From Microbacterium sp. SORGH_AS_0428 (GTDB lineage: Bacteria; Actinomycetota; Actinomycetes; Actinomycetales; Microbacteriaceae), in NCBI RefSeq assembly GCF_031453615.1, contig NZ_JAVIZT010000001.1, positions 2,976,001 to 3,040,000 on the forward strand: a stretch of DNA of 64,000 nucleotides, written 5' to 3'. The position numbers and the translations under genes were made by a program. Within the stretch, counting starts at the first letter, position 1, and each line of letters starts with the position of its first letter. The notes under the pieces are model-generated. The model was given only the letters and a program-made list of their open reading frames with translations. It made no database searches and was not told where the DNA came from. Positions 51,660 through 61,823 of this stretch are shown one piece after another.

Positions 51660-53231
51660 GTGAGCAACGGCCGTTCCTTCTACATCACGACGCCGATCTA
51701 CTACCCGAGCGATGTCCCGCACATCGGTCACGGGTACACGACGGTCGCCGTCGACACGCTCGCGCGCTGGCACCGCCAGTCGGGGGACGACACCTGGATG
51801 CTGACGGGCACCGACGAGCACGGTCAGAAGATGCTGCGCGCGGCCGCCGCGAACGGGGTCACGCCGCAGGAGTGGGTGGACAAGCTCGTCAGCGAGGCCT
51901 GGTTCCCGCTGCTGGAGAGCCTCGACGTCGCCAACGACGACTTCATCCGCACCACGCAGGAGCGCCACGAAGAGGGTGTCAAGCGGTTCGTGCAGGCCAT
52001 CTATGACCGCGGTTACATCTACGCGGGCGAGTACGAGGCGCTGTACTGCGTGGGCTGCGAGGAGTTCAAGCCGGAGTCCGAGATCCTCGACGGCACGGGG
52101 GCGTTCGAGGGGCTCAAGGTCTGCGCGATCCACTCGAAGCCGCTCGAGCTGCTGCAGGAGAAGAACTACTTCTTCAAGCTGAGCGAGTTCGCCGAGCCCC
52201 TGCTGAAGCTGTACAAGGACGATCCCGACTTCATCCGGCCCGAGTCGGCGCGCAACGAGGTCGTCTCCTTCGTGCGCTCGGGCCTCAAGGACCTCTCGAT
52301 CTCGCGGTCGGCGTTCGACTGGGGCATCCAGGTGCCGTGGGATCCGCAGCACGTGATCTACGTCTGGGTCGACGCGCTGCTCAACTACGCGACGGCGATC
52401 GGGTACGGCGTCGACGAGGAGAACTTCGAGCGCCGGTGGCCCGCGTACCACGTGGTCGGCAAGGACATCCTGCGCTTCCACGCCGTCATCTGGCCGGCCA
52501 TGCTGATGGCTGCGGGGCTGGAGGTGCCGCGTGGTGTCTTCGCCCACGGCTGGCTGCTCGTCGGTGGCGAGAAGATGTCGAAGTCGAAGCTCACCGGCAT
52601 CGCGCCCACGGAGATCACCGACGTGTTCGGCTCGGACGCCTACCGCTTCTACTTCCTCTCCGCGATCGCCTTCGGGCAGGACGGCTCGTTCTCGTGGGAG
52701 GACCTGTCGGCGCGCTACCAGGCCGAGCTCGCGAACGGCTTCGGCAACCTCGCCTCGCGCACGGTCGCGATGATCGAGCGGTACTTCGAGGCGATCGTTC
52801 CGCCGGCCGCGACCTACACCGACGCGGATCTGGCCATTCAGCAGACCGTGGCGGATGCGGCCGCATCCGCCGACGCGGCGATGGAGCGCTTCCGCATCGA
52901 TGAGGCGATCGCATCCATCTGGACCATCGTCGACGCGCTCAACGGCTACATCACCGAGAACGAGCCGTGGGCGCTCGCGAAGGACCCGGAGCAGGCGGGG
53001 CGCCTCGGCACCGTGCTGTACACGGCGGCCGAAGGACTGCGCGCGCTCGCCGTGCTGCTGTCGCCGGTCATGCCCGTCGCGACCGAGAAGCTGTGGATCG
53101 CGCTCGGGGCGGCCGAGTCGCTCGGGCGACTGCAGGACCAGCCGCTGCGCGAGGCGGGCGTCTGGGGTGCACTGCGACCCGGCACGAGCGTCAACGGACT
53201 CTCGCCGCTGTTCCCGCGCGTCGAGCAGTGA
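51660..53231 (+). CDS. metG: Methionyl-tRNA synthetase
   Basis: A 523-residue class I aminoacyl-tRNA synthetase that charges tRNA-Met. The N-terminal signature is ITTPIYYPSDVPHIGHGYTT, with HIGH at 21-24. The connective domain has YCVGCEEF with a single CxxC pair. The tRNA synthetase core ends with GGEKMSKSKLTG, KMSKS at about 305-309. An anticodon-binding helical domain follows (RFRIDEAIASIWTIVDALNGYI). The C-terminal tRNA-binding extension of longer bacterial forms is absent, as in many actinobacteria. The leaderless GTG start is preceded by TAGAAT. The tatD gene follows after four bases, a common pairing. Confidence 0.96.
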   Translation: MSNGRSFYITTPIYYPSDVPHIGHGYTTVAVDTLARWHRQSGDDTWMLTGTDEHGQKMLRAAAANGVTPQEWVDKLVSEAWFPLLESLDVANDDFIRTTQERHEEGVKRFVQAIYDRGYIYAGEYEALYCVGCEEFKPESEILDGTGAFEGLKVCAIHSKPLELLQEKNYFFKLSEFAEPLLKLYKDDPDFIRPESARNEVVSFVRSGLKDLSISRSAFDWGIQVPWDPQHVIYVWVDALLNYATAIGYGVDEENFERRWPAYHVVGKDILRFHAVIWPAMLMAAGLEVPRGVFAHGWLLVGGEKMSKSKLTGIAPTEITDVFGSDAYRFYFLSAIAFGQDGSFSWEDLSARYQAELANGFGNLASRTVAMIERYFEAIVPPAATYTDADLAIQQTVADAAASADAAMERFRIDEAIASIWTIVDALNGYITENEPWALAKDPEQAGRLGTVLYTAAEGLRALAVLLSPVMPVATEKLWIALGAAESLGRLQDQPLREAGVWGALRPGTSVNGLSPLFPRVEQ

Positions 53232-53235
53232 CCCG

Positions 53236-54114
53236 ATGAGCGATCCCAGCCAGTACGTGCGCCAGCGCGAGAAGGGCGGCCGCGACGTCAGCTATCCGCC
53301 TTCGCCGGAGCCGCTGGGCGTCTGGCTCTACGACAACCACTGCCACCTGGAGATCCAGGACGGCGACGAGTCGATGTCGCTGGACGCGCAGCTCGAGCGC
53401 GCCGCATCCGTCGGCATCGTCGGGGTCGTGCAGGCCGGCGGCGACATCGAGTCGAGCCGCTGGTCGGCGTGGGCGGCGGCCTCGCACCCCCGCGTGCTCG
53501 CCGCCGTCGCGATCCACCCGAACGAGGCGCCCGCCTACGCGGCTGCGGGGCGGCTCGACGCGGCCATCGCCGCGATCGACGAGCTCGCGGCACAGCCGCG
53601 CGTGCGCGCGATCGGGGAGACGGGGCTGGACTTTTTCCGCACCGAGCCCGAGGGGCTGGGAGCGCAGCGCGAGAGCTTCGAGGCGCACATCGCGCTCGCG
53701 AAGAAGCACGACATCGCGATGCAGATCCACGACCGCGACGCGCACGAGGCGGTGCTCGAGACGCTCGAGCGGGTGGGTGCCCCCGCGCGCACGGTGTTCC
53801 ATTGCTTCTCGGGCGACGCCGACATGGCGCGGATCGCCGCGGAGCGTGGCTACTACCTGTCCTTCGCAGGCAACATCACCTTCAAGAACGCGCAGAACCT
53901 GCGCGATGCGCTCGCCGTGACGCCGCGGGAGCGCATCCTCGTCGAGACCGACGCGCCGTTTCTCACCCCCACCCCCTACCGGGGTCGTCCGAACGCGCCC
54001 TATCTCGTGCCCGTGACGGTGCGGTTCATGGCCGCCGAGCTGGGCATGGACCCCGACGAGCTGGCTGCGCAGGTGGCCGCCAACACGCTCGCCGTCTACG
54101 GCTCGTTCGACTGA
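53236..54114 (+). CDS. tatD: TatD-family metal-dependent deoxyribonuclease
   Basis: A 292-residue TIM-barrel hydrolase. Metal ligands are seen in YDNHCHLE (the usual DxHxH has an Asn-His variation), GETGLDFF, IHDRDAHEAV, FHCFSGDADMA and VETDAPFLTP. TatD proteins are 3'-5' exonucleases for DNA or other nucleotides in the cytoplasm. It starts four bases after the metG stop, at the ATG of MSDPSQYVRQREK, so it belongs to the metG transcript. The longer upstream frame overlaps metG and is rejected. A strong terminator ends the unit. Confidence 0.9.
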   Translation: MSDPSQYVRQREKGGRDVSYPPSPEPLGVWLYDNHCHLEIQDGDESMSLDAQLERAASVGIVGVVQAGGDIESSRWSAWAAASHPRVLAAVAIHPNEAPAYAAAGRLDAAIAAIDELAAQPRVRAIGETGLDFFRTEPEGLGAQRESFEAHIALAKKHDIAMQIHDRDAHEAVLETLERVGAPARTVFHCFSGDADMARIAAERGYYLSFAGNITFKNAQNLRDALAVTPRERILVETDAPFLTPTPYRGRPNAPYLVPVTVRFMAAELGMDPDELAAQVAANTLAVYGSFD

Positions 54115-54118
54115 CGCG

Positions 54119-54149
<31 letters not shown>

Positions 54150-54165
54150 AACGTCGGAGATGACG

Positions 54166-54206
54166 ACGAAGGTCGGAGGATCTGACGGCGATCCTCCGAC
54201 CTTCGT
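54166..54206. terminator. Terminator after tatD
   Basis: A 17-bp perfect stem (54166-54182 with 54190-54206, core AAGGTCGGAGGATC) closes a seven-base loop and is followed by TGCGTTTCTCC on the plus strand. It lies between the convergent tatD and small-protein genes and could act in both directions. Confidence 0.85.
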
Positions 54207-54239
54207 GCGTTTCTCCGACGGGAGCGACGCGGACGCGGC

Positions 54240-54356
54240 TCAGCGGTCCTCGTCGTCGAGGCGCTTCTCCTCCTGCGCCTCGAGGCGGTCCTTCTCCTTC
54301 TGCGCCTTCTCCTGCTCTTCGCGGATCTCCTCGTGGGACTTGGAGTTGTTGGTCAT
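54240..54356 (-). CDS. Small highly charged helical protein, 38 residues
   Basis: A 38-residue protein of unknown role. Of its residues, 14 are acidic and 9 are Lys or Arg. It has no Cys, Pro, Gly or aromatic residue, and would form one long charged helix (KSHEEIREEQEKAQKEKD). Support for translation: GAGGAG lies seven bases before the ATG, and the gene starts 11 bases after the sugar porter stop on the same strand, before a terminator. It may be the second gene of the porter transcript. No recognised domain. Confidence 0.6.
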   Translation of the reverse strand: MTNNSKSHEEIREEQEKAQKEKDRLEAQEEKRLDDEDR

Positions 54357-54367
54357 GCCGGCTCCTC

Positions 54368-55822
54368 TCACTTGTTCTGACGGGGTTTCTTGACGAACAG
54401 CGTCTCGGTCTGTTCGAGCTCCATGCCCTTGGTCTCGGGGATCTTCCAGAGCACGAACACGAACGACAGAGCCGCGAAGATCGCGTACATGAGGTAGGTC
54501 AGCGGCAGCGACCACGACGAGAGCTCCGGGAAGGTCCACGACACGAGGAAGTTCGCGATCCACTGCGCACCGGCGGCCACGCCGAGGGCCTTGCCGCGGA
54601 TGCGGCTGGGGAAGATCTCGCCGAGCAGCACCCACACGAGGGGGCCCCACGAGGCGCCGAAGCCGACGACGAACAGGTTCGCCGCGACGAGGGCCACCGG
54701 TCCCCAGGCACCCGGCAGAGAAATGTCGGTGCCCTCGCCGGTGGCGAACGAGAACGACAGTGCCATGGCGCCCAGCGACAGCGCCATCAGCACGGAACCC
54801 GTGAGCAGGATGGGCTTACGTCCCACCCGGTCGACGAGGAAGATCGCGATGAGGGTCACGAGCACGTTGGTGACGCTCGTGATGACGCTCACCAGCAGCG
54901 CATTGCTCTCGTCGAAACCGACCGCCTGCCAGAGCGTCGTCGAGTAGTAGAAGATCACGTTGATGCCGACGAACTGCTGGAACACCGACAGGATGATGCC
55001 GATCCAGACGATGGGATTCAGCCCGAGCGCGGGGCCGGCGAGGCTGGCTTTCGCATTCTTGCGGTCCGTCTCGATGGCGGTCGTCAGCTCGTTGACGGTC
55101 TTGTCGAGGTCGGCGGCGGGAACGAGCCGGGCGAAGATCTCCTTCGCCTCCTGGGTGCGGCCTCGCGCGAGCAGATAGCGGGGGGACTCGGGCATCGTGA
55201 ACGAGAGGATGCCGTAGACGGCGGCGGGGATGACGCCGATGAGGAACATCCAGCGCCAGGCGTCGAGGCCCCACCACAGGGTGTTGTCGGCGCTGCCGCC
55301 GGCGGCCCCGGCCAGCACGGCGTTGCTCAGCAGCGCGGCGAAGATGCCGAGCGTGATCGCCAGCTGCTGCAGCGACGCGAGCGACCCGCGGATCTGCCGC
55401 GGGGCGACTTCGGCGATGTAGGCGGGCGCCACCACCGAGGCGATACCGATTCCGAGACCGCCCAGCACGCGCCACACGATCAGGTCGGGGACGCTGAAGG
55501 TCAACGCGGAGCCGACCGAGCTGACCAGGAAGAGCACCGAGCCCAGCAGCATGACGCGCAGGCGCCCGAAGCGGTCGGAGAGGGCGCCGGCGAGGATGGC
55601 GCCGACGGCGCAGCCGAGCAGGGCGACCGCCACGACGAAGCCCGTGAGGATCGGCTCCTTCGTGTAGTCGGCCTCGATGGACTTCACGGCGCCGTTGATG
55701 ACGGAGGAGTCGAACCCGAAGAGGAACCCGCCCACGGCCGCGGCGACGGAGAGTCCGATCGCCCGGCGTCCGAACGGACTGCGCATCGAGAACGTCCCCG
55801 TGGGGAGTGCTTCGGTGGTCAT
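54368..55822 (-). CDS. MFS sugar porter (proton-coupled sugar transporter)
   Basis: A 484-residue membrane protein with twelve transmembrane segments of the sugar porter family. Signatures: [11 protein letters not shown] in helix 1, DRFGRLRV between helices 2 and 3, [12 protein letters not shown] after helix 6, [14 protein letters not shown] in helix 7, DRVGRKPIL between helices 8 and 9, and PETKGMELE after helix 12. These proteins import glucose, xylose, galactose, arabinose or inositol with protons. The exact sugar is not deducible. The leaderless start ATG is preceded by TAGGGT. It is divergent from ksgA. Confidence 0.92.
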   Translation of the reverse strand: MTTEALPTGTFSMRSPFGRRAIGLSVAAAVGGFLFGFDSSVINGAVKSIEADYTKEPILTGFVVAVALLGCAVGAILAGALSDRFGRLRVMLLGSVLFLVSSVGSALTFSVPDLIVWRVLGGLGIGIASVVAPAYIAEVAPRQIRGSLASLQQLAITLGIFAALLSNAVLAGAAGGSADNTLWWGLDAWRWMFLIGVIPAAVYGILSFTMPESPRYLLARGRTQEAKEIFARLVPAADLDKTVNELTTAIETDRKNAKASLAGPALGLNPIVWIGIILSVFQQFVGINVIFYYSTTLWQAVGFDESNALLVSVITSVTNVLVTLIAIFLVDRVGRKPILLTGSVLMALSLGAMALSFSFATGEGTDISLPGAWGPVALVAANLFVVGFGASWGPLVWVLLGEIFPSRIRGKALGVAAGAQWIANFLVSWTFPELSSWSLPLTYLMYAIFAALSFVFVLWKIPETKGMELEQTETLFVKKPRQNK

Positions 55823-55828
55823 TTCGTC

Positions 55829-55886
55829 ACCCTAACCCTGTCAGCGTTCTCTCAGGGTCGGACTTGGCTCGACGGTTGTCTAGGGT
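55829..55886. promoter_or_regulatory. Divergent leaderless promoters of the sugar porter gene and ksgA
   Basis: Minus strand TAGGGT (55829-55834), six bases, ATG 55822. Plus strand TAGGGT (55881-55886), seven bases, ATG 55894. The same hexamer serves both genes; neither has a Shine-Dalgarno sequence. Confidence 0.55.
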
Positions 55887-55893
55887 TATACAC

Positions 55894-56739
55894 ATGACCG
55901 TGCACCTGCTCGGCGCGGCCGAGATCCGCGCGTTGGCCGCCGAGCTCGATGTCACTCCGACGAAGAAACTGGGGCAGAACTTCGTCGTCGACGCCAACAC
56001 GGTGCGAAAGATCGTGCAGGTCGCCGGCGTCGCGGCCGGTGAGCACGTCGTGGAGGTCGGTCCGGGGCTCGGTTCCCTCACCCTCGCGATCCTCGAGACC
56101 GGCGCAAGTGTGGTGGCGGTGGAGATCGATCACCGGCTCGCCGCGCGCCTGCCGGCCACCGCGCGTGCCCACGGGGTGCGCGACGGGATGCTGCGGGTCG
56201 TGGATGCGGACGCGCTCACCATCCGTGACCTGCCGGGAGAGCCCACGGTGCTCGTGGCCAACCTGCCCTACAACGTCTCGGTCCCCGTGCTCCTGCACTT
56301 CCTCGAGCACTTCGGCCACCTCCAGCGCGGCGTCGTCATGGTGCAGGCCGAGGTCGGGGAGCGTCTCGCGGCCCCTCCCGGATCCAAGGTCTACGGCGCC
56401 CCGAGCGTCAAGGCCGCCTGGTACGGCGCCTGGCGACTGGCGGGGACCGTGTCGCGCCAGGTCTTCTGGCCGGTTCCGAACGTCGACAGCGTGCTGGTCG
56501 GGTTCCGCCGCGACGCCGAGGCGCGCGGCGACGAGGCCGAGCGCGTCGCGACGTTCCGCGTCGTGGACGCCGCCTTCCAGCAGCGCCGCAAGATGCTGCG
56601 CCAGGCGCTGTCGGGGCTGTTCGGCGGCTCGGCCGCCTCCGCGAGCGCCGTGCTCGAGCAGGCCGGTGTGGATCCGACCCTCCGCGGCGAGCAGCTGACG
56701 ATCGACGACTTCCAGCGGATCGCCCGGGTCCGGACATGA
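55894..56739 (+). CDS. rsmA: 16S rRNA (adenine-1518/1519-N6) dimethyltransferase
   Basis: A 281-residue KsgA/RsmA methyltransferase that dimethylates two adjacent adenines in helix 45 of 16S rRNA late in 30S assembly. Signatures: [14 protein letters not shown], the SAM loop [23 protein letters not shown], and the catalytic [12 protein letters not shown]. The C-terminal domain has [14 protein letters not shown] and [14 protein letters not shown]. Length is normal. The start ATG is leaderless. The arsC-type gene overlaps its stop by four bases (ATGA). In actinobacteria ksgA is commonly followed by ispE; here ispE lies about 4 kb further on. Confidence 0.95.
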   Translation: MTVHLLGAAEIRALAAELDVTPTKKLGQNFVVDANTVRKIVQVAGVAAGEHVVEVGPGLGSLTLAILETGASVVAVEIDHRLAARLPATARAHGVRDGMLRVVDADALTIRDLPGEPTVLVANLPYNVSVPVLLHFLEHFGHLQRGVVMVQAEVGERLAAPPGSKVYGAPSVKAAWYGAWRLAGTVSRQVFWPVPNVDSVLVGFRRDAEARGDEAERVATFRVVDAAFQQRRKMLRQALSGLFGGSAASASAVLEQAGVDPTLRGEQLTIDDFQRIARVRT

Positions 56740-57143
56740 GCGTGCCCGTCGTCCTCTTCGTGTGCGTGCACAACGCCGGCCGGTCGCAGATGGCCGCCGG
56801 TTTCGCCCGTGCGCTGGGCGGCGACGGGGTCGAGGTGCGCTCCGGCGGGTCGGAGCCCGCATCCGCGATCAACCCCGTCGCGGTCGAGGTCATGGCCGAA
56901 CGCGGCATCGACATCACCCGCAACGTCCCGCAGCTGCTGGCGACCGAGGACGTCCGCCAGGCGGATGCGGTGATCACGATGGGATGCGGGGACGCCTGCC
57001 CGATCTTCCCGGGCAAGCGCTACGAGGACTGGGAGCTGCGCGACCCCGCGGGGCAGGGTCCGGATCTGGTCCGCGAGGTGCGCGACGACATCGAGGCGCG
57101 CGTGCGCCGACTCCTGGTCGAACTCGGCGTCCTCTCCGGCTGA
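56736..57143 (+). CDS. arsC: Arsenate reductase / low-molecular-weight phosphatase-fold protein
   Basis: A 135-residue protein with the phosphatase loop CVHNAGRSQ (Cys10), the same as in thioredoxin- or mycothiol-coupled arsenate reductases. Further marks are [13 protein letters not shown] and [20 protein letters not shown] with Cys84 and Cys88. Resemblance to the corynebacterial mycothiol-dependent ArsC type suggests arsenate reduction to arsenite via mycothiol, but this is family inference. No ars regulator, Acr3 or ArsB efflux gene is nearby, and the gene is coupled to ksgA by a four-base overlap. A general protein phosphatase role is the alternative. Confidence 0.8.
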   Translation: MSVPVVLFVCVHNAGRSQMAAGFARALGGDGVEVRSGGSEPASAINPVAVEVMAERGIDITRNVPQLLATEDVRQADAVITMGCGDACPIFPGKRYEDWELRDPAGQGPDLVREVRDDIEARVRRLLVELGVLSG

Positions 57144-57221
57144 GCGCTCCCGCCCCGGAACTTCACCGGCTCCAACTGAGGGATTCACCGTGTGTTCAGC
57201 CGCCGGTACGAAACATGCCGG

Positions 57222-57227
57222 TAACAT
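57222..57227 (+). promoter_or_regulatory. Possible -10 element of the metallophosphoesterase gene
   Basis: TAACAT lies 49 bases before the ATG. No good -35 was found. The 133-base gap after arsC holds nothing else recognised. Confidence 0.35.
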
Positions 57228-57276
57228 TCGCGGGAACGACGGCCGCGCCCGAGCGGCCCGTGAAAGGGACGGACCC

Positions 57277-58194
57277 ATGCGTGCTGGGGAGTATCCGGCG
57301 GCCGAACGCGTACTGCTGCACCTGAGCGACACCCACCTGCGAGCCCCGGGGCCGAAGCTGTTCGACCGCGTCGACGGGCTCCGCCTGCTCGAGCGGGCGC
57401 TCGAGCGTATCGAGGCGAGCGGCATCCGCCCGGACGGCATCGTCTTCACGGGCGACCTCGTCGACCTGGGCGAGGCGGATGCGTACACCGCACTGCGCGG
57501 CCTCGTCGAGCCCTTCGCCCGGCAGCTGGAGTCGCCGGTGTTCTGGGTGATGGGCAATCACGACGAGCGCGGTGCCTTCCGCACGCGCCTGTTGGACGCG
57601 GCCCCCGCCACGACCCCCTTCGACCGCGTCGACGAGATCGACGGACTCCGCCTGATCACGCTCGACACGAGCGTCCCCGGGGCGCACCACGGCGAGCTGC
57701 GCCCCGCCCAGCTCGCCTGGCTCCGGGAGCAGCTGGTTCAGCCCGCGCCGCTCGGCACGATCCTGGCCATGCACCATCCGCCCGTGCCGAGTGTGCTTCC
57801 GCTCGCCGCGAGCGTGGAGTTGCGCGATCAGCGTGCGCTCGCCGACGTGCTGCGCGGCAGCGACGTACGGGCGATCATCGCCGGCCACCTGCACTATTCG
57901 ACCTTCGCGACCTTCGCCGGCATCCCGGTCTCGGTCGCATCCTCGACCTGCTATGCCCAGGACCTCACGGTCCCCGTCGGCGGCACGCGCCCGCAGGACG
58001 GCGCGCAGTCGTACAACCTCGTGCACGTGTTCGCCGAGACCGTCGTGCACTCCGTCGTCACGGTCGACGCGCCGCATCCGCTCGAGTACATCGACCCGGT
58101 CGAGGCGCAGCGACGCCTGCACTCGGCGGGCATCGCCCAGGACGTCAGCGCAGGGCGGACGCCTCCGACCGCTCCCATCCCGATCCTGCGCTGA
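57277..58194 (+). CDS. Metallophosphoesterase (CpdA-like calcineurin-fold phosphodiesterase)
   Basis: A 305-residue two-metal phosphoesterase. The five blocks are intact: [35 protein letters not shown] and IIAGHLHYS. This arrangement matches class III cyclic nucleotide phosphodiesterases such as CpdA and Rv0805, so cAMP hydrolysis is a fair guess, though the class is broad. It has no signal peptide. The start ATG 57277 has AAAGGGA nine bases upstream; the frame is open further upstream but that part is not family-like. Its last 50 bases overlap the convergent Stealth gene. Confidence 0.85.
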   Translation: MRAGEYPAAERVLLHLSDTHLRAPGPKLFDRVDGLRLLERALERIEASGIRPDGIVFTGDLVDLGEADAYTALRGLVEPFARQLESPVFWVMGNHDERGAFRTRLLDAAPATTPFDRVDEIDGLRLITLDTSVPGAHHGELRPAQLAWLREQLVQPAPLGTILAMHHPPVPSVLPLAASVELRDQRALADVLRGSDVRAIIAGHLHYSTFATFAGIPVSVASSTCYAQDLTVPVGGTRPQDGAQSYNLVHVFAETVVHSVVTVDAPHPLEYIDPVEAQRRLHSAGIAQDVSAGRTPPTAPIPILR

Positions 58195-59722
58195 CCGCGG
58201 GAAGCTCCCACGGCGCGCGCACCGGGAACATGCGCTCCAGAAGCTCGGTGACCACACGCACCCTCACCTCTTCGGGAACCTCGGCCGAGCCGCCGTCGTT
58301 GAGGCAGAACATGTCGACATCGCGGCGCTCGGTCAGCCGGCTCATGCGCCGCAGCGACTCCGCCATGGTCGTCTGGTAGTAGCGGGTGCGCGGCGCGGTC
58401 GTGGCCACCGCGCGACCGGTGAAGGCGGCGTAGTAGTGGTACAGGCTGTTCGTCACCGAGATGTCGGTGGCCGAGCGGAACCGGGAAGCGGCCGTGCGTG
58501 CGAAGTCCTCGGCGAAGGCCTGCTCCAGCTCCGCCATCACGCTGCGCCGAAGCGGCGTGGCGCAGTGCTCGAGATCGTGCGTGATGGTGCGCCCGAAGCG
58601 CTCGCGCAGCAGCTCCCGGTTCACCCGCAGCGCGTTGTCGTGGCCGCTGCGGTGCGGGGCGTTCGGCCCCGTGCCGATCCGCACGTCGCACTCCACGAAC
58701 TGAGAGATTCCGGCGGGGGAGAAGAACAGCTCCGGCGCGACGCTCCGGCCGAAGAACATGTCGTCGTTCGAGTAGAGGAAGTGCTCGGCGAGCCCGTCGA
58801 TGCGGTGCAGTTGCGCCTCGACGGCATGCGAGTTGTGGATCGGCAGCACCGAGGTGTCGGCGAAGAACTCCTCGCTGCGCACCACCGTCACCCGCGGGTG
58901 GTCGGCGAGCCAGGCAGGCGTCGGCGAATCGGTGGCGATGAAGATGCGACGCACCCACGGCGCGTACATGTAGACGCTGCGCAGCGCGTAGCGCAGCTCG
59001 TCGACGTGCCGGTACCGGGCCGGGCCGTCGTCGCCCTCGCCCACCACGTAGCCGGCCATCTGGGCCGCGCGCTGACGCTGGAACTCGCTCGATGAGCCGT
59101 CGACCCACGAGAAGACCATGTCGATGTCGTCGATCATCTCGTTCGGATGCGGGTCGAACATGCCCCGCAGGCTCTGCCAGGTGCGGCCGTGACGCCGGAT
59201 GCTGACGCGCTCGATGTCGGCGGCGGCGATGACGCGTCGGGTCAGCGTATTCGCGTGCGGGGCCTCGACCGTCTCCGCGCCGAAGCGCCAGAACTCCAGG
59301 CGCACGCCGTGCGATGCGCCGTATCGCAGCGATCCGGCCAGCCGCGGGCGGAAGACGCGCAGGGCGCTCGGTGCGCCGCGGCGCGGGGTGTGATCGGGGG
59401 CGGGCACCGCACTCAGGCCTTTGGGCTTGACGTACACGGGTTCGCCGATGCACAGCCGCGTCACGGCCTCCCAGGCACGGTCCTGATCGGCCACATCGAC
59501 GACGATCGCCTCGTCGCGGAGCCCGTGGCGGATCAGGAGCGGCTCGATGCCGGCATCCGTCAGCGCATCCGCGATCATCGCGAGATCCGCGAGGTGCGCG
59601 TCGAGCGGGGAGAGATCGTCGTGACGGAGGTGGAGCATGCCCGATTCGAGCACGATGTCCTCACGCGTCAGAAGCGCCGCCCAGGGGTGGGGGTCGGCGG
59701 GAAGAGCAGACAGAGAGACCAT
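58145..59722 (-). CDS. Stealth-family hexose-phosphate transferase
   Basis: A 525-residue protein with the conserved regions of Stealth proteins, which resemble the GNPTAB phosphotransferase and make phosphate-linked glycopolymers. CR1: [19 protein letters not shown]2: [24 protein letters not shown] (core [10 protein letters not shown]). CR3: IPTFNSHAIE-like [15 protein letters not shown] followed by [14 protein letters not shown]4 is in the C-terminal part near [10 protein letters not shown]. It probably adds sugar phosphate to a capsule, teichoic-acid-like or other surface polymer. No signal peptide or transmembrane segment is seen. The start ATG 59722 is matched to a leaderless -10 (TACGCT). 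Its 3' end overlaps the phosphoesterase gene by 50 bases. No other glycan genes are adjacent. Confidence 0.85.
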   Translation of the reverse strand: MVSLSALPADPHPWAALLTREDIVLESGMLHLRHDDLSPLDAHLADLAMIADALTDAGIEPLLIRHGLRDEAIVVDVADQDRAWEAVTRLCIGEPVYVKPKGLSAVPAPDHTPRRGAPSALRVFRPRLAGSLRYGASHGVRLEFWRFGAETVEAPHANTLTRRVIAAADIERVSIRRHGRTWQSLRGMFDPHPNEMIDDIDMVFSWVDGSSSEFQRQRAAQMAGYVVGEGDDGPARYRHVDELRYALRSVYMYAPWVRRIFIATDSPTPAWLADHPRVTVVRSEEFFADTSVLPIHNSHAVEAQLHRIDGLAEHFLYSNDDMFFGRSVAPELFFSPAGISQFVECDVRIGTGPNAPHRSGHDNALRVNRELLRERFGRTITHDLEHCATPLRRSVMAELEQAFAEDFARTAASRFRSATDISVTNSLYHYYAAFTGRAVATTAPRTRYYQTTMAESLRRMSRLTERRDVDMFCLNDGGSAEVPEEVRVRVVTELLERMFPVRAPWELPAVSAGSGWERSEASALR

Positions 59723-59728
59723 CTCGTC

Positions 59729-59797
59729 AGCGTAGACCGCGCGCATTTCGGGCGAGTTTCGCAAGAGCCCGCGCTCGGAGGTCGCCGTGGATAGGCT
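59729..59797. promoter_or_regulatory. Divergent leaderless promoters of the Stealth and aldo/keto reductase genes
   Basis: Minus strand TACGCT (59729-59734), six bases, ATG 59722. Plus strand TAGGCT (59792-59797), six bases, GTG 59804. No Shine-Dalgarno sequence on either side. Confidence 0.55.
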
Positions 59798-59803
59798 GCA
59801 GGG

Positions 59804-60868
59804 GTGACTGCGCCGCGTTTCCGTCCGAACGTCCCCGAGATCCACCGTCCCTACACCGCCGCCGACGAGCGCTACGGTGCGATGGACTACCGCCAGGTCG
59901 GCCGATCGGGTCTGTACCTGCCGCCGATCTCGCTCGGACTGTGGTGGAACTTCGGTGACAACGTCGCGTTCGACAAGCAGCGCGAGATCCTCCGCCACTC
60001 CTTCGACAGCGGCATCACGCACTTCGATCTCGCCGACAACTACGGCCCGCCCTACGGCTCCGCGGAGACGAACTTCGGGCGCATGATGCGCGAGGACTTC
60101 GCTCGCTATCGTGATGAGCTCATCATCTCGTCCAAGGCGGGTTGGGACATGTGGCCCGGGCCGTACGGCGACTACGCCTCGCGCAAGCACATCCTCGCGG
60201 GCGCCGAGCAGTCCTTGAAGCGGATGAACCTCGACTACGTCGACATCTTCTACTCGCACCGGGTCGATCCCGTGACGCCGATCGAGGAGACCATCGGCGC
60301 CCTCGACACCCTCGTGCGCCAGGGCAAGGCGCTCTACGTCGGCATCTCGTCGTACAGCGCCGAACGCACCGCCGTCGCCTCGGCGGTGGCGCGCAGCCTC
60401 GGAACGCCGCTCGTGATCCACCAGCCCGCATACTCGATCCTCAACCGCTGGGTGGAGGACGGTCTGACCGGCGTGCTGCGCCAGGAGGAGATGTCGGCCA
60501 TCGCCTTCACGCCGCTGGCGCAGGGCCTGCTGACCGGCAAGTATCTCGGGGACGGCCGCGGTCAACGCTCGCAGACCCGCAACTCGCTGCCCGACAAGCC
60601 GCTCTCGCACGCCACGATCGCGGCGCTGCGCGGACTCAACGTGGTAGCGAAGGAGCGGGGTCAGACCCTCGCCCAGATGGCGATCCAGTGGGTGCTGCGC
60701 GAGCCGACGGTCGCATCGGCGCTCATCGGCGCGTCGAGCGTCGAGCAGATCGACGAGAACATCGCGGCTCTCGCCGGGCCCGCGTTCGACACCGAGGAGC
60801 TGGAGCGCATCGACGCACTTGCGGAGGGCATCGACGTCGACCTGTGGGCGGTGTCCTCGAAGCTGTGA
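59804..60868 (+). CDS. Aldo/keto reductase (YghZ / L-glyceraldehyde-3-phosphate reductase type)
   Basis: A 354-residue NADPH-dependent reductase. The AKR tetrad is present: Asp and Tyr in [16 protein letters not shown], Lys in [16 protein letters not shown] and His in [10 protein letters not shown]. The GPYG-containing insert and [16 protein letters not shown] are typical of the AKR14/YghZ group, which reduces methylglyoxal and L-glyceraldehyde 3-phosphate. The C-terminal [20 protein letters not shown] is also typical. It is cytoplasmic. The start GTG 59804 is leaderless. The stop overlaps the ispE start (GTGA), so the two are co-transcribed. Confidence 0.92.
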   Translation: MTAPRFRPNVPEIHRPYTAADERYGAMDYRQVGRSGLYLPPISLGLWWNFGDNVAFDKQREILRHSFDSGITHFDLADNYGPPYGSAETNFGRMMREDFARYRDELIISSKAGWDMWPGPYGDYASRKHILAGAEQSLKRMNLDYVDIFYSHRVDPVTPIEETIGALDTLVRQGKALYVGISSYSAERTAVASAVARSLGTPLVIHQPAYSILNRWVEDGLTGVLRQEEMSAIAFTPLAQGLLTGKYLGDGRGQRSQTRNSLPDKPLSHATIAALRGLNVVAKERGQTLAQMAIQWVLREPTVASALIGASSVEQIDENIAALAGPAFDTEELERIDALAEGIDVDLWAVSSKL

Positions 60869-61797
60869 GCGTCTCGCGAGTGTCGTCGCGCGTCCATGTG
60901 CGTGCCCCGGGGAAGATCAACGTCTTCCTCGAGGTCGGTCAGGTGCAGGACGACGGCTACCACGACGTCGCGAGCGCGTACCAGGCCGTGTCGGCGTTCG
61001 AGGATGTCTGGGCCACGCCGGCCGACACGATCGGCGTCGAGGTGACCGGCTCCGTCGATGTGGCGGGGGTGCCGCTCGACGACCGCAATCTCGCCGTCCG
61101 CGCGGCACGGCTCCTCGCGGCCGAGACCGGCTACCGGGGCGGCGTGCATCTCGAGATCCACAAGGGCGTGCCTGTCGCGGGCGGCATGGGAGGCGGATCC
61201 GCGGATGCGGCGGCGACTCTTCTCGCCTGCGACGCCCTCTGGGACACCCGGCTCGGGACGCCGCATCTGCACGCGCTCGCCGCGCGGCTGGGAGCGGACG
61301 TGCCTTTCGCGCTCATGGGCGGTACCGCGGTCGGCGTGGGCCGCGGTGACGAACTGAGTCCCGCGCTCGCCCGCGGCCGGTTCGACTGGGTGATCGTCAC
61401 GAGCCAGGACGGCCTGTCCACGCCCGAGGTGTACCGCGCGCTGGACGAGCATCGCGCCCGGCACGCGCTCGACATCTCGCCCGCCTCTCGTCGACCCCGC
61501 GTCGACAACGACGTCCTGCACGCGCTTCGCGCGGGGGATGCGGCCATGCTCGCCTCGTCGGCCCGCAACGATCTCCAGGTCGCGGCGCTGAGCCTTCGCC
61601 CGCGGCTCGGCGACGTCCTGGAGGCGGGGGAGCGTGAGGGTGCGTTGGTCGGCCTGGTCTCAGGATCCGGGCCCACGCTCGCGTTCCTCGCCGCCGATGC
61701 CGAAGCCGCGATCGAGCTCCAGATCGTGCTCAGCGCGAGCGGGCACGTCGCCCACCACGTGCACGGGCCCGTGCCCGGCGCCCGAATCATCGACTGA
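60865..61797 (+). CDS. ispE: 4-diphosphocytidyl-2-C-methyl-D-erythritol kinase
   Basis: A 310-residue GHMP kinase of the MEP isoprenoid pathway; it phosphorylates the 2-hydroxyl of CDP-methylerythritol. Motifs: [12 protein letters not shown] at the N-terminus (usually APAKINL), the ATP loop [32 protein letters not shown], and [13 protein letters not shown] near the C-terminus. The start GTG 60865 overlaps the aldo/keto reductase stop by four bases; a GTG at 60880 is a weaker alternative. Length is normal. It is separated by 26 bases from the acetyltransferase gene. Confidence 0.94.
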   Translation: MSVSRVSSRVHVRAPGKINVFLEVGQVQDDGYHDVASAYQAVSAFEDVWATPADTIGVEVTGSVDVAGVPLDDRNLAVRAARLLAAETGYRGGVHLEIHKGVPVAGGMGGGSADAAATLLACDALWDTRLGTPHLHALAARLGADVPFALMGGTAVGVGRGDELSPALARGRFDWVIVTSQDGLSTPEVYRALDEHRARHALDISPASRRPRVDNDVLHALRAGDAAMLASSARNDLQVAALSLRPRLGDVLEAGEREGALVGLVSGSGPTLAFLAADAEAAIELQIVLSASGHVAHHVHGPVPGARIID

Positions 61798-61823
61798 GCG
61801 CGCCGCTCGTCAGGAGGATACCC

